Assembly: GCA_041660205.1 (NCBI GenBank)
Contig: JBAZWT010000012.1
Span: 1 to 26,208 of the forward strand
Length of the DNA stretch: 26,208 nucleotides
Source: Candidatus Babeliales bacterium
GTDB lineage: Bacteria > Babelota > Babeliae > Babelales > Chromulinivoraceae
Reading direction: 5' to 3'
Part shown: piece after piece, positions 6,583 to 15,112 of the stretch
Layout of the letters: each line of letters starts with the position of its first letter
Numbering within the stretch: position 1 is the stretch's first letter
The notes under the pieces: model-generated
The model's database searches: none
What the model was told of the DNA's origin: nothing
Seen by the model: only the letters and a program-made list of their open reading frames with translations
Made by a program: the position numbers and the translations under genes

Positions 6583-8038
6583 AAAACTTTTTAACATACT
6601 CCAAAAGTTCTACCTTAGTCATGAAGTTATATGTCATTTCCATGAACTTGCCATCTTTGAAAACAAGAAGTGACGGCACTTTTTGAATCTTAATATCATG
6701 ATTCCACCACAGAATTCTATGGATTGGACTGTCTTTGATAAAATGAACTTTATAAACTTTGACCTGCCCAGATAATTTGTGAGCAACAGCTTCTAGCGAA
6801 GGAATCATGCGAACGCACGTAGGACAATTTGATCCATAAAAATCAAGAAGCACAACTCCCTTGGCATTTAAAACCAACTCGTTCAATTCTTTTTTTTCAG
6901 AAATTTCTCGCATCTCTGTTTTTTCGTCAGAAAAATTTTCAAAGAATTTTTTATCGAGCTGCTCACCGATTTCAGCATTAAATCCGATTGAATATAAAAA
7001 TGATGTTGCATCAAGGGCAGCTTTTACGCCTTCGCCAGAAGCGACGATTGCCTGTTTGTACGAAGGATCTTGAATTTCTCCTGCAGCAAAAACACCCTTG
7101 AGTGAAGTTTCCTGCGTTCTGCCATTCATGACCAGATAGCCACTCTCATCAAGCTCAATATCACCACCCTGTAGTAGTTTATTATTTGGATCATGGCCTA
7201 TGGCTAAAAACATTCCATCAATCGGTCGACGCTCAGTTGTTTTTAATACATTGTCGTACACATCAACTGCTACCACTTCACCTTTTTCTCCATGAACCGC
7301 AGTCACTTCTTTATTAAATTCAACTTGGGCATTTGGATAGGCAAAAACTCTTTTCTGCATTGCAACAGCTGCACGCATTGCTTCTTTTCGAACGAGCATC
7401 GTAACTTTTTTCACATGGGGAGCTAGCTCAAATACCATCTCTGCAGCACTATCACCACCACCGGCAATCACGACTTCTTTACCTTTAAAGAAAGGTGCGT
7501 CACATACTGCACAAGTAGTCACCCCTTTACCCCAGAATTCACGCTCTCCAGGAATATTAAGGCCACGAGGAGTAGCTCCAGTTGCTACAATAATCGACAT
7601 AGCTTTAAAACGACGGCCATCTTCCGTTTCAAGGGCAAAAGGCCACTGAGAAAAATCAACTTTTGAAACCGTATCATGAATGATAGTTGCGCCAAACGAT
7701 TCCGACTGCTTTCTAATATCTTCCATAAGCTCAGAACCGAGAACTCGGTCACGGCCAGGCCAGTTTTCAATAAATGTTGTTTGAGTAAGCTGACCGCATG
7801 GGACTGGACCAGCAAAGACGAACGCTTTTATTCCCGCACGCGCCATGTACAGCGCTGCGCTCAGTCCAGAAGGACCAGAACCAATAATAACAACAGGAGC
7901 AACGTTTTCTTGCTTGAGCGCTTGCTCTAAAACGTACTGCAATTCAACTTTCGATTTTTTCTCAGGACTCTGCTTAAAACACGCTACAAGGCATAAAATA
8001 GGTAAAGCTATAAAGAAAACTTTAAACGATTGGCCCAT
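6578..8038 (-). CDS. Lipid-anchored thioredoxin reductase-thioredoxin fusion
   Basis: The first part (residues about 45-350) is a low-molecular-weight thioredoxin reductase: FAD motif GSGPSG (53-58), redox pair CAVC (176-179, Asp180 following), NAD(P)H motif GGGDSA (193-198) with VRKEAMRA (216-223) for the phosphate, and FAD-binding FAAGEIQD (317-324). The second part (about 380-486) is a thioredoxin fold with CPTC (405-408) and the cis-Pro loop KVPSLLVFKDG. It should pass electrons from NADPH through FAD to its own thioredoxin domain and then to protein disulfides. The N-terminus is unusual: a hydrophobic segment ending in LVAC (17-20), a lipobox, predicts a lipid-anchored exported protein. 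No alternative Met occurs before residue 65, and GGGAG sits seven bases before the ATG, so this start is solid. Confidence 0.92.
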   Translation of the reverse strand: MGQSFKVFFIALPILCLVACFKQSPEKKSKVELQYVLEQALKQENVAPVVIIGSGPSGLSAALYMARAGIKAFVFAGPVPCGQLTQTTFIENWPGRDRVLGSELMEDIRKQSESFGATIIHDTVSKVDFSQWPFALETEDGRRFKAMSIIVATGATPRGLNIPGEREFWGKGVTTCAVCDAPFFKGKEVVIAGGGDSAAEMVFELAPHVKKVTMLVRKEAMRAAVAMQKRVFAYPNAQVEFNKEVTAVHGEKGEVVAVDVYDNVLKTTERRPIDGMFLAIGHDPNNKLLQGGDIELDESGYLVMNGRTQETSLKGVFAAGEIQDPSYKQAIVASGEGVKAALDATSFLYSIGFNAEIGEQLDKKFFENFSDEKTEMREISEKKELNELVLNAKGVVLLDFYGSNCPTCVRMIPSLEAVAHKLSGQVKVYKVHFIKDSPIHRILWWNHDIKIQKVPSLLVFKDGKFMEMTYNFMTKVELLEYVKKFL

Positions 8039-8138
8039 TAAAAAACTCCCTGTCAGAAAATTTAAAACTGTCTATCTAGAACAGTACTGTATAGAGCTAT
8101 TTATACAAATACAATACTTAACATGAAATAGCCCAAAT

Positions 8139-8167
8139 TTGACAAATATGCAAGTTTAGTTTAAAAT
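8139..8167 (+). promoter_or_regulatory. sigma70-type promoter of the AAA protein gene
   Basis: TTGACA (8139-8144) and TAAAAT (8162-8167) are separated by exactly 17 bases, six of six and five of six matches to consensus. Transcription would begin near 8174, leaving an untranslated leader of about 110 bases before the ATG at 8286. Confidence 0.6.
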
Positions 8168-8285
8168 TGAAATATGTCTACGTTAACGAAAAACCTACTC
8201 ACATCGCAAAATCAACAGCTCGAATCTACACAGATCGCACACTTTTTGTTAATTAATTTCCTTAAAGTTTTTTAGGTGTAACAAA

Positions 8286-10727
8286 ATGAATCATTTTTTT
8301 AAAAGATATTTTCTTTCTATAACACTATTATCTCTTACCTGTCTATCGTTTTTTGCAAATGACGCAAAAAGCTCAGCTGACTCGCAAAACGTGGCACCAA
8401 ATAGTTCAATCACGGAGCTGCAAGAAGCTGTAAGAGCAGACCTAGAGCGAGAAATGTTTCAATCTTACATGTCACAAGCTCGCCAGCAAACCCAGACTAT
8501 TGGCTTTTGCCTTCAACAGCTTTTGCAAACGATTGATGCCCAAAAGATCAAACTTACAAAAGAGCAAAAACAGCACGTTACAAAGGAAATGGTTGCGATA
8601 CAAAGTTTCACCAAAATTCTGCTTGAAAAACTATTCGTTTTAAACTCAAAAGATGCTCTTCATGAGGCAATCCTCATTAATCATGTACTTGTCGACTATC
8701 TTTTCTCAGTCGTTAAAGCTGATATCACCAAGATTGATGCATCAAAAATTCATGAGCTTCTTGTCAAAAAATCAAATACGGTACTACCTGAAGAGATCCT
8801 ATTTGCCTTGGCTGAAAAAAATCAAGCTGATATCGCAAAATTAGTGAATGCAACCGATAACGTTGGTCTACGCTGGTACAATCATGCATACCGTGGCATA
8901 CAAAAATGTAATACAGCTACTATTGCTAAAGGTGTTGCTGTAGCTGCAGTTTCAGTGGCAGCCCTCGCTTGGCTTGCGTGTAAATCTAAAATAGCAACCG
9001 ATGAGGGTGTAAACGCTATATCAGATAGTGATTCTGAGCGTAAAACATTTGATTGCAACGATTCAAGAAATGGTTGGTATAGCCGATACATAGGTCAAGA
9101 AGTTAATATAGACCTACAAACACGACGTCCTTATGTGTACGATAAAGATAAAAATCCAATTTATTTGAAAAGTTTTACACCGACACAAAAAGTATGTGAT
9201 TTTTCTTCAGCTCTGCAAGCCGCTGGAATACTAACTATTGGCTCCTTGGCAAGCATGAATCTGAACGAACTATTTCACTCAATGTATGATGGTCCTTTAA
9301 GCTGGCTAAAAACAGCAAGTAATAAAAAATTAGAAGACATCAACAAAATACTACTTGGCACTGCAAAACCGAACGTCAGTGGTGATGAAGAAAAAGTATA
9401 CTTTAAAGATATGGTTGGCAGCGATCATCTTGAAACTCTTGCGAAAAAAATTGCAAACTTCATGAAACATCCTGAACGATATGAACGAACTCAACTTGAA
9501 GAACATCGTGGCATACTGTTGTTTGGTCCTCCTCAAACTGGTAAAACTCTTTTTGCAAAAGCTCTTAGAACACTTATTGCAGATGAACTTGGCGCTGATA
9601 AAAAAGTAAGCTTTATTGATGCAAAAAAAGTTTTAGATTCTGATCGTCGAATTACCATTGAAGATATTTTTGCACACGCTGCATATTATGCACCATGTAT
9701 TATCTTCTTTGATGAAATCGATATAGTTGGAGCTCATCGCGATAAAAATACCGTCAACACATCGCAACTTTTAACATGTATGCAAGGTATTGATGGCGCA
9801 TTAAAACAAGTATTTGTTATCGGTGCAACAAACCGTCCTGAACAACTAGACTTTGCTCTTAAAAAAGATGGCCGTTTTGGAAAAATAATTCATCTCGAAT
9901 ATCCAAAATATGAACATCGTAAATTATTCTTGCAGCAACAGCTTGCAAAACGATGTGTATCTATAAATCCAGAATACATTGATTGTATTGCACAAGAAAC
10001 TGATGGTTGTTCATACAATGAACTCAAACGAATTATCACTGAAGCTTTAATTCAATCATCAATTGAAATGCGTCCAGTCTGCCAAAATGATTTAGAAAAA
10101 GCACTTGATGTCGAAGTCAGAAAAATGCAGCAAACTATTTCTATGCCAAATGACGAAAAAAGAATCATTGCAACGTATCAAGCTGGTAAAGCTGTTGCTC
10201 GACATATTTTACAAACTAACCAAGAAGTAGTTAAGATCACGGTAAATTCTGTCAATAAAGAACTTAAAACAGATGTTCCTTTTTCTATCAAAACTTCAAC
10301 TGATACAGCAAATGCTGAAAATGACAACTTAGTTTCAATTAAAAAAGATATCAGAACCAAGCTAGGCGAAGTTTTCACCAAATCAAAAGCAAACCACAGC
10401 GAACTTCTCAGCGATGATCTACAACGTAAAGAATGCTTAGCTCTGCTTGCTGGAAACGCAGCATTGCAGCTTATGCTTAAACAGTCATACACTCAGTGCA
10501 ACAAACATGACCGTGCTGATGTGATGCAGATTATTTACAACATGATTTCAAGTGGCGAAAAAATTGATGAGAAAATGAAAAATCAAGCTATTGCTCTTAA
10601 AGATCAATATGAAAAAGAAATTGCTCAATTGCTTGCTCCTCATAAAGATTTAATAGAAAAAATCGTCGATACGTTGATGAAACAAAACACAATTGATCGT
10701 TATGAATGGAAAGCTTTAATTAGTTAA
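8286..10727 (+). CDS. FtsH-like membrane AAA protein with a lost protease site
   Basis: 813 residues in FtsH order: signal/first membrane helix (8-24), exported domain (25-210), second membrane helix (about 212-232), possibly a third hydrophobic stretch (308-325), AAA module, then an M41-like C-terminal region. The AAA module has Walker A GPPQTGKT (414-421, with Gln for the usual Gly), Walker B IIFFDEID (472-479) and the second region of homology GATNRPEQLD...KKDGRFG, where one of the two FtsH Arg fingers has become Lys. FtsH's zinc site HEAGH aligns with YQAGK (631-635), so both His ligands and the catalytic Glu are gone. The tail (QNTIDRYEWKALI) still matches FtsH's end. The pore-loop aromatic also appears absent. 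It should hydrolyse ATP but not protein, perhaps remodelling membrane proteins. AGGTG precedes the start and a terminator follows. Confidence 0.85.
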   Translation: MNHFFKRYFLSITLLSLTCLSFFANDAKSSADSQNVAPNSSITELQEAVRADLEREMFQSYMSQARQQTQTIGFCLQQLLQTIDAQKIKLTKEQKQHVTKEMVAIQSFTKILLEKLFVLNSKDALHEAILINHVLVDYLFSVVKADITKIDASKIHELLVKKSNTVLPEEILFALAEKNQADIAKLVNATDNVGLRWYNHAYRGIQKCNTATIAKGVAVAAVSVAALAWLACKSKIATDEGVNAISDSDSERKTFDCNDSRNGWYSRYIGQEVNIDLQTRRPYVYDKDKNPIYLKSFTPTQKVCDFSSALQAAGILTIGSLASMNLNELFHSMYDGPLSWLKTASNKKLEDINKILLGTAKPNVSGDEEKVYFKDMVGSDHLETLAKKIANFMKHPERYERTQLEEHRGILLFGPPQTGKTLFAKALRTLIADELGADKKVSFIDAKKVLDSDRRITIEDIFAHAAYYAPCIIFFDEIDIVGAHRDKNTVNTSQLLTCMQGIDGALKQVFVIGATNRPEQLDFALKKDGRFGKIIHLEYPKYEHRKLFLQQQLAKRCVSINPEYIDCIAQETDGCSYNELKRIITEALIQSSIEMRPVCQNDLEKALDVEVRKMQQTISMPNDEKRIIATYQAGKAVARHILQTNQEVVKITVNSVNKELKTDVPFSIKTSTDTANAENDNLVSIKKDIRTKLGEVFTKSKANHSELLSDDLQRKECLALLAGNAALQLMLKQSYTQCNKHDRADVMQIIYNMISSGEKIDEKMKNQAIALKDQYEKEIAQLLAPHKDLIEKIVDTLMKQNTIDRYEWKALIS

Positions 10728-10741
10728 GAAATTAATCTACA

Positions 10742-10781
10742 AAAAAAAGAGCAGCGCTTTTACAAGTGCTGCTCTTTTTTT
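10742..10781 (+). terminator. Rho-independent terminator after the AAA gene
   Basis: GAGCAGC and GCTGCTC form the stem, extended by CTT/AAG, with a run of seven As before and seven Ts after. It could work in both directions. Confidence 0.9.
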
Positions 10782-10821
10782 GCTTCAACTACTCTAATTC
10801 TGTTAAATTTTACTTTTTATA

Positions 10822-11130
10822 TTTAGTTTTTATGCCATGCGTGATAGCTATACATTACCCACAAATATAACTCCCCACCGTCGTTCGTCCCGATCCAGCC
10901 TACGCACGCTTTCTCCTACCCGTCGTTCGTCCCGAGTGTTTTGCGTTAGCAAAATGTATCGAGGGATATTGGAGCTTCGGCGGACATGGTGTTCTGCTTT
11001 AGCAAAATGTATCGAGGGATAATTGTATTTTTTTCTTACTATTTTTATCCCTCGATACCCAGGCTTCGCACAAGGCTTCGCCGGGCAGGCTAATTTCTTC
11101 GAAATCACTCGGGAGCAGCGACGGGGAAAA
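10822..11130. repeat. Cluster of structured palindromic repeats
   Basis: The left edge (ATTTAGTTTTTATGCC) resembles the left edge of the 17791 element. Inside are a truncated copy (10880-10893), a full plus copy (10922-10968, inner stem TTTTGC/GCAAAA), a second plus copy (10990-11022, inner stem partly mismatched) and a minus copy (11046-11125). The minus copy is split by a GC-rich 33-bp insertion. Nothing in 10782-11153 looks like a gene. Confidence 0.75.
11059..11091. repeat. GC-rich 33-bp element nested in a palindromic repeat
   Basis: Compared with the intact minus copy at 6507-6552, the sequence CTCGATAC is separated from ATTTCTTCGAAAT by an extra GC-rich block containing two GGCTTCGC-type units and CCGGGCAGGC. 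Removing it restores the inner hairpin. Confidence 0.65.
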
Positions 11131-11153
11131 AAATCTTTAATATCGAATCAACC

Positions 11154-11861
11154 CTATTTTGAATACAAACAATTTTTCCATTCAACTTCAGTTTGGTATG
11201 CTGACGATGAAAGAATCAATGAAAGAGTATGTTTTTGATTGAGTGGTAAAATCGGTCGACGGTTGGCGTTTAAAGCTTCAAAACGTACAAGATACACGGA
11301 CTTGAACTGACTGTATCTATCCCCAAAGAAATGACGATATTCAACAGGAAGATCAGCACGGCGAACCGAATCCGGTAGATACAGTTTATCGCCTACTTTT
11401 AAGCGAATGTTCCAAGTAGCATCCTTGTCACCAAGTAAATCATTAAGTTTTTGATATTCACCTGTGTACAATGATCGATTCGATTCATACAGATTTTCTG
11501 GCTGTGTTCCCGCAACATAAAACGATATGAAATATCTATTTTCATTTAAAACACGTTGTCGCATGAGTGATTCTTGTTCCTGCGTAACTCCATGATATTT
11601 TTTATGATAATCAACATAAAGCATTCTCACGTGGTCAGTTAAAAACAGCACGTCAAATTCTGCAATCGTTGCAAATTTATGATAAGCGATAGTTGAGCGG
11701 AAATATGGCTGAGCTTCCTCTACGATATCTTGAGAATGTTTTGTTGCTTGCTTGAAGTTATTTTTACCCCAATCTATGATTTTGTTGCAACCGCTTAAAA
11801 GGAATATACACTGAATTAATACGCTTACATGCACTAAAAGCTGTAATTTTAATCGCTTCAT
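11154..11861 (-). CDS. Lipoprotein of unknown function
   Basis: The product (235 aa) begins MKRLKLQLLVHV, with a hydrophobic stretch closing in the lipobox LSGC (Cys25). I choose ATG 11861 over an upstream ATG at 11936 because only 11861 has a proper ribosome site (AGGA eight bases before) and puts the lipoprotein signal at the N-terminus. The mature part mixes helix and beta sequence, with conserved-looking LKVGDKLYLPDSVRR (near 178-192) and YRHFFGDRY. It ends in a stop next to the palindromic repeat cluster. No family is recognised. The gene is divergent from the LolC/E permease, with about 118 bases between the starts, so the two may share a control region. An outer-membrane or periplasm-facing lipoprotein is the best guess. 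Confidence 0.85.
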   Translation of the reverse strand: MKRLKLQLLVHVSVLIQCIFLLSGCNKIIDWGKNNFKQATKHSQDIVEEAQPYFRSTIAYHKFATIAEFDVLFLTDHVRMLYVDYHKKYHGVTQEQESLMRQRVLNENRYFISFYVAGTQPENLYESNRSLYTGEYQKLNDLLGDKDATWNIRLKVGDKLYLPDSVRRADLPVEYRHFFGDRYSQFKSVYLVRFEALNANRRPILPLNQKHTLSLILSSSAYQTEVEWKNCLYSK

Positions 11862-11979
11862 TACACTACATCCTGCTTTCAAATTATTGTGATAAAATAA
11901 CATGCATAACGTATATGAAAGATCTTTAATTGACAAGTACGTTTTGTTAAGAAAAAATAAACCTAAGAAAAAACAAACT

Positions 11980-13209
11980 ATGATTCAAAAAAGTTTTGCT
12001 TTTATTGCTTACCGCTATCTTTTCACCAAGAGTAAAGACACGACCATTAATTTCATGGTCAAAATTTGCTTCATCGGAATTTTGGTAGCAAGTTGCTCGC
12101 TCACACTCGTTATTTCAGTTATGAATGGATTTGAAAAAGCAACATACGAAAAAATACAATCAATTTACCCAGATCTTATCATCGACGGCCAAGGAGAGCA
12201 GATTGATATGGATTGTCTGTCTTTAATTCTTGCTGAGCCAACCTATAAAATTCAACATTTTGCACCGCAACAAGTCGGTCAATCACTCATTTATAATCCT
12301 GAACTGTCACAGACACCTATCATGATTTTTTTACGAGGTATCGATCCTGAAAAAGAATCACTCGTTAATAAATTAGACCAAAAAATAATAAATCCAAAGA
12401 GCTATCCACTTTCAAGCCTTACTAAAAACAACCACATAATAATTGGTAGCAAGCTAGCAGAGCAAGCAAACCTTTGCGTTGGTGACTCAGCTCGTATTTT
12501 ATATTCAAGTGATGAACCTGCGGGCCTACATATCACCTTTCAACAAATAACAGTGATCATTGGTGGCATTTTTAAAACAGGAGTTGAAGAGTTCGACAAC
12601 AACGTTGCTTTTGGCAACATTACTTTTTTTGATCAATTATTTCCTGACCAAGGCATAGGGCAAGTACATCTCAAGTTGCAACCGCACAGCAAAGAAGATG
12701 AAATTATTACCATGTTGAAAAAGCGATTAAACGCTGATGTCTACTGCTGGAAAGATTTATATCCCACGTTAATTTCGGCTCTCAAGCTTGAAAAGTGGGC
12801 AATGTTTTTCATACTCATGCTCATTGTCTTTGTTGCGAGTATGAATATTGTTTCACTCATTTTTATGTTTGTGACTCAAAAGAAACGAGACATCGCTATT
12901 TTAACATGCCTTGGCATGCATAAATCATCGATACGATATATTTTCATAACCATCAGTTTGATCATTGCCGTAGGCGCTACTTCACTAGGTTTGGTCTTGG
13001 CGTACGCCGTAGGAAAAGCATTACAAACATTTCCATGTATAAAATTGCCTGACAATATCTATGATACATCATACCTTCCTATCAAAATGGAACTGACTGT
13101 TTTTTCTGCTATTTTTATCACAACAATTATGATAAGTTTTTTGGCAAGTGTTCTAGCAACGCGAAACATAGATCGGTTGCACATTGTAGACACATTGAAA
13201 AATGAATAA
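11980..13209 (+). CDS. LolC/LolE-type ABC permease (lipoprotein release)
   Basis: A 409-residue FtsX/MacB-superfamily permease with the LolC/E layout. The start is FAFIAYRYLFTKSKDTTINF, then a first membrane helix (about 25-48) followed by VMNGFE, a hallmark of LolC/E. A large periplasmic domain (about 50-290) comes next, then three membrane helices: FFILMLIVFVASMNIVSLIF, FITISLIIAVGATSLGLVLA and FSAIFITTIMISFLASVLA. The cytosolic KKRDIAILTCLGM coupling helix contacts the ATPase. It should extract mature lipoproteins from the inner membrane for transfer to a periplasmic carrier. A Gram-negative-type outer membrane is implied. No LolD ATPase is in the window. ATG 11980 is chosen over 11902, since the added 26 residues are Lys-rich and not part of the family. 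The next gene starts 27 bases after the stop. Confidence 0.88.
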   Translation: MIQKSFAFIAYRYLFTKSKDTTINFMVKICFIGILVASCSLTLVISVMNGFEKATYEKIQSIYPDLIIDGQGEQIDMDCLSLILAEPTYKIQHFAPQQVGQSLIYNPELSQTPIMIFLRGIDPEKESLVNKLDQKIINPKSYPLSSLTKNNHIIIGSKLAEQANLCVGDSARILYSSDEPAGLHITFQQITVIIGGIFKTGVEEFDNNVAFGNITFFDQLFPDQGIGQVHLKLQPHSKEDEIITMLKKRLNADVYCWKDLYPTLISALKLEKWAMFFILMLIVFVASMNIVSLIFMFVTQKKRDIAILTCLGMHKSSIRYIFITISLIIAVGATSLGLVLAYAVGKALQTFPCIKLPDNIYDTSYLPIKMELTVFSAIFITTIMISFLASVLATRNIDRLHIVDTLKNE

Positions 13210-13236
13210 AGCCTAAAATAAAAAAGGAGTTTTTAT

Positions 13237-13887
13237 ATGACCAAATACCATGTGACCAAATCTCAAATTCTTTCAACAACCGTAGCACTTGGTGCCATTC
13301 TTGCTTTTTCAGGTTGTGACTGGTGTGGATGTTGTAAAGTTCAAAAAGAAAAAGTAACTACTCAAGCAAAAGCTCCAGTTGAAGACAAAGCAGCAACTCC
13401 TGCGCAGCATATTGAACCTAAGGCTACAGTAGAGCATCCGATGCCTGAAGTAGTCCATCCTGTGGAACAGCATCCGATGCCAATGCCTGAACATACAATG
13501 ATTGAACATCCAATGCCTGAACATCATATGCCAATGCCAGCGCATCATATGCCAGAGCCTGTGCATCCAATGCCAACACCAGTTCATCCGATGCCAGCAC
13601 ATCATATGCCAGAACCAGTTCATCCGATGCCAGTGCATCATATGCCAGAACCAGTTCATCCGATGCCAGTGCATCATATGCCAGAACCAATTCACCCGAT
13701 GCCAGTGCATCCAATGCCAATACCTAAGCATATTGAACCGAAGGCAGCAGTTCCGGCAATGCCAGAACCTAAAGCAATTCCTATGGCAATACCAAAAGCG
13801 CCCGAGCCAAAAATGTTGCCAAAAGCTCCTGAAGCAAAAGGTAATGATCTTGATTCATTACTTTCATCATTGAACGCAAAAGCATAA
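13237..13887 (+). CDS. His/Met/Pro-repeat lipoprotein
   Basis: The signal sequence ends in AFSGC (Cys27), a lipobox, followed by DWCGCC, giving four Cys close together. Residues about 65-165 are built from HPMP and HHMP units, most clearly the 12-residue unit HHMPEPVHPMPV repeated about four times (36-base DNA period from about 13540 to 13710). A Pro/Lys/Glu spacer and the end DLDSLLSSLNAKA follow. His and Met at such density suggest binding of copper, nickel or zinc, or an extended rod that lifts the C-terminus through the envelope. Neither is proven. A strong AAAGGAG lies before the ATG. The gene probably shares a transcript with the LolC/E gene 27 bases upstream. No enzymatic domain is visible. 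Confidence 0.85.
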   Translation: MTKYHVTKSQILSTTVALGAILAFSGCDWCGCCKVQKEKVTTQAKAPVEDKAATPAQHIEPKATVEHPMPEVVHPVEQHPMPMPEHTMIEHPMPEHHMPMPAHHMPEPVHPMPTPVHPMPAHHMPEPVHPMPVHHMPEPVHPMPVHHMPEPIHPMPVHPMPIPKHIEPKAAVPAMPEPKAIPMAIPKAPEPKMLPKAPEAKGNDLDSLLSSLNAKA

Positions 13888-13921
13888 GAGTTTTAAACTC
13901 AATATTGAAAATTTCCTCCTT

Positions 13922-14031
13922 GTCGTTCGTCCCGAGTGATTTCGAAGAAATTGTATCGAGGGATAAAGAATATCTTAATCAGCATCCCTCGATACTTTTT
14001 GCTAATGCAAAACACTCGGGACGAACGACAG
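13922..14031. repeat. Inverted pair of structured palindromic repeats
   Basis: A plus copy (13922-13964, inner stem ATTTC/GAAAT) faces a minus copy (13984-14031, inner stem TTTTGC/GCAAAA) over a 20-base AT-rich spacer. The outer TCGTTCGTCCCGAGTG arms are identical between the copies. Confidence 0.85.
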
Positions 14032-14093
14032 GGTGAGTTATAATTATTGGTAATTCATAATGTCATCACTAACAGTGGTTAAAACAAGTACAT

Positions 14094-14137
14094 AAAAAAA
14101 CAAGAACGTTTATGCATGTAAACGTTCTTGTTTTTTT
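14094..14137. terminator. Bidirectional rho-independent terminator
   Basis: A stem of ACAAGAACGTTTA against its complement with a six-base TGCATG loop, flanked by seven As and seven Ts. It lies between the convergent His/Met lipoprotein gene and the small basic-protein gene and can end both. Confidence 0.92.
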
Positions 14138-14145
14138 ACGATTAG

Positions 14146-14283
14146 TTATTTTTTCTTAGGTGCATGATGCCTAAAACGATCTGGCTTATCACCTTCTCTA
14201 CCCACAGTTGCTTCTAAGCGACCAATGGATTGAGCGAATTTTGTTTTGATTTTGTTTCTGATCTTTGCAGATGCTTTTTTCAT
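14146..14283 (-). CDS. Small basic protein, 45 residues
   Basis: ATG at 14283 is preceded by GGGGAG nine bases upstream. The frame encodes 45 residues: a Lys/Arg-rich start (MKKASAKIRNKIKTKFAQSI), then GRLEATVGREGDKPDRFRHH and a Lys-rich end, stopping at TAA (14146-14148) just before the terminator. It has no Cys and no membrane segment, and is strongly basic. It is preceded by a clear ribosome site and followed by a clear terminator, so I think it is real despite its size. It could be a nucleic-acid-binding or ribosome-associated protein. I do not recognise a family. Confidence 0.65.
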   Translation of the reverse strand: MKKASAKIRNKIKTKFAQSIGRLEATVGREGDKPDRFRHHAPKKK

Positions 14284-14361
14284 GGTTACTTACTCCCCTT
14301 TTATTAAAGTCCCATATGCCATCATGATATGAGAAGTAATTAACCAAATTCAAGCTTTTTT

Positions 14362-14892
14362 TTAAAAGACCGAACAAAAAGACAACATATGCAAAAAATT
14401 CAACAAATGATCTTGAACTATTTGTGAGTCTTCTGGTTTTTCAAATATGAAAATACCTTGGTTATCATATTTCATATTCCACGTATGTAAAACAGGATCA
14501 CGCATATCAAACCGCTGTATCAAATCTTGAACCTTATTTTGATCTGGACCATTGTCACCTATAAATAGTGATCTATCGTTTACCGAGCGAACAGATTGGT
14601 TGAAGTCTGATTGTTTCATATGAGAAGTGAATTCTTTTTGCTGTTGCCAGCTATTTTCTTTTTTAAAAGACTCTGGATGATGATATCCAGCAACGCCCTT
14701 TAAGCAGGTAAAATCTGGATTATTCACTAAATATGCTGCCTTGCTAATATTGAAAGTATCTTGAGCACAAAGATCGTGAATAATAAATTCTGATAAATTT
14801 TCCAAGTGATGATTCTGCACCATGTTCTTAGAAAAACCACCCAATTTTATGAGCAGTTCTTGTTCCTTGTTTCTATTTTTTATATAGTCCAT
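14362..14892 (-). CDS. Hypothetical cytosolic protein, 176 residues
   Basis: The frame starts at ATG 14892 with AAGGA six bases upstream and encodes a hydrophilic protein without a signal peptide or membrane helix. Visible features are a His-rich spot (QNHHLENL, about residues 26-33), AGYHHPESF (68-76), a Gln/Lys-rich middle, SLFIGDNGPDQNKVQDLIQRF (about 108-128) and an aromatic C-terminus. No motif I know matches. It is read toward the small basic-protein gene, about 80 bases away. A single promoter for both is possible, but the short gene has its own ribosome site. Function unknown. Confidence 0.7.
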   Translation of the reverse strand: MDYIKNRNKEQELLIKLGGFSKNMVQNHHLENLSEFIIHDLCAQDTFNISKAAYLVNNPDFTCLKGVAGYHHPESFKKENSWQQQKEFTSHMKQSDFNQSVRSVNDRSLFIGDNGPDQNKVQDLIQRFDMRDPVLHTWNMKYDNQGIFIFEKPEDSQIVQDHLLNFLHMLSFCSVF

Positions 14893-15112
14893 GCCCCATC
14901 CTTAATTTTGAGCAAATTACTATCAAATCAATTCAAAAGATTTCTACCATACCAAAATAATAATAACAAATGATTATCTTCCAAAATCGTACTTATCCCC
15001 CTGTGCTTCTGATAAACCATTTGATTTTATCAAAGTTTGTGCGATTTAATAAAAATGATACACTGTGCTCTATTGTTATAAATGGCTCACACACGTAATT
15101 AAATAAAAAAAC

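Noticed and set aside
8174..8275. 33-residue plus-strand frame between the promoter and the AAA gene
   Set aside because: Its ATG coincides with the predicted transcription start and has no ribosome site; no recognisable peptide. A leader peptide cannot be excluded.
11902..11979. Upstream start extending the LolC/E permease by 26 residues
   Set aside because: The extension is Lys-rich, has no counterpart in the family and would disturb the N-terminal topology.
13309..13873. Long frames with Trp/His or Cys/Gln repeats on both strands over the His/Met/Pro gene
   Set aside because: They are off-frame readings of the 36-bp repeat; only the plus frame from 13237 has a ribosome site and lipobox.
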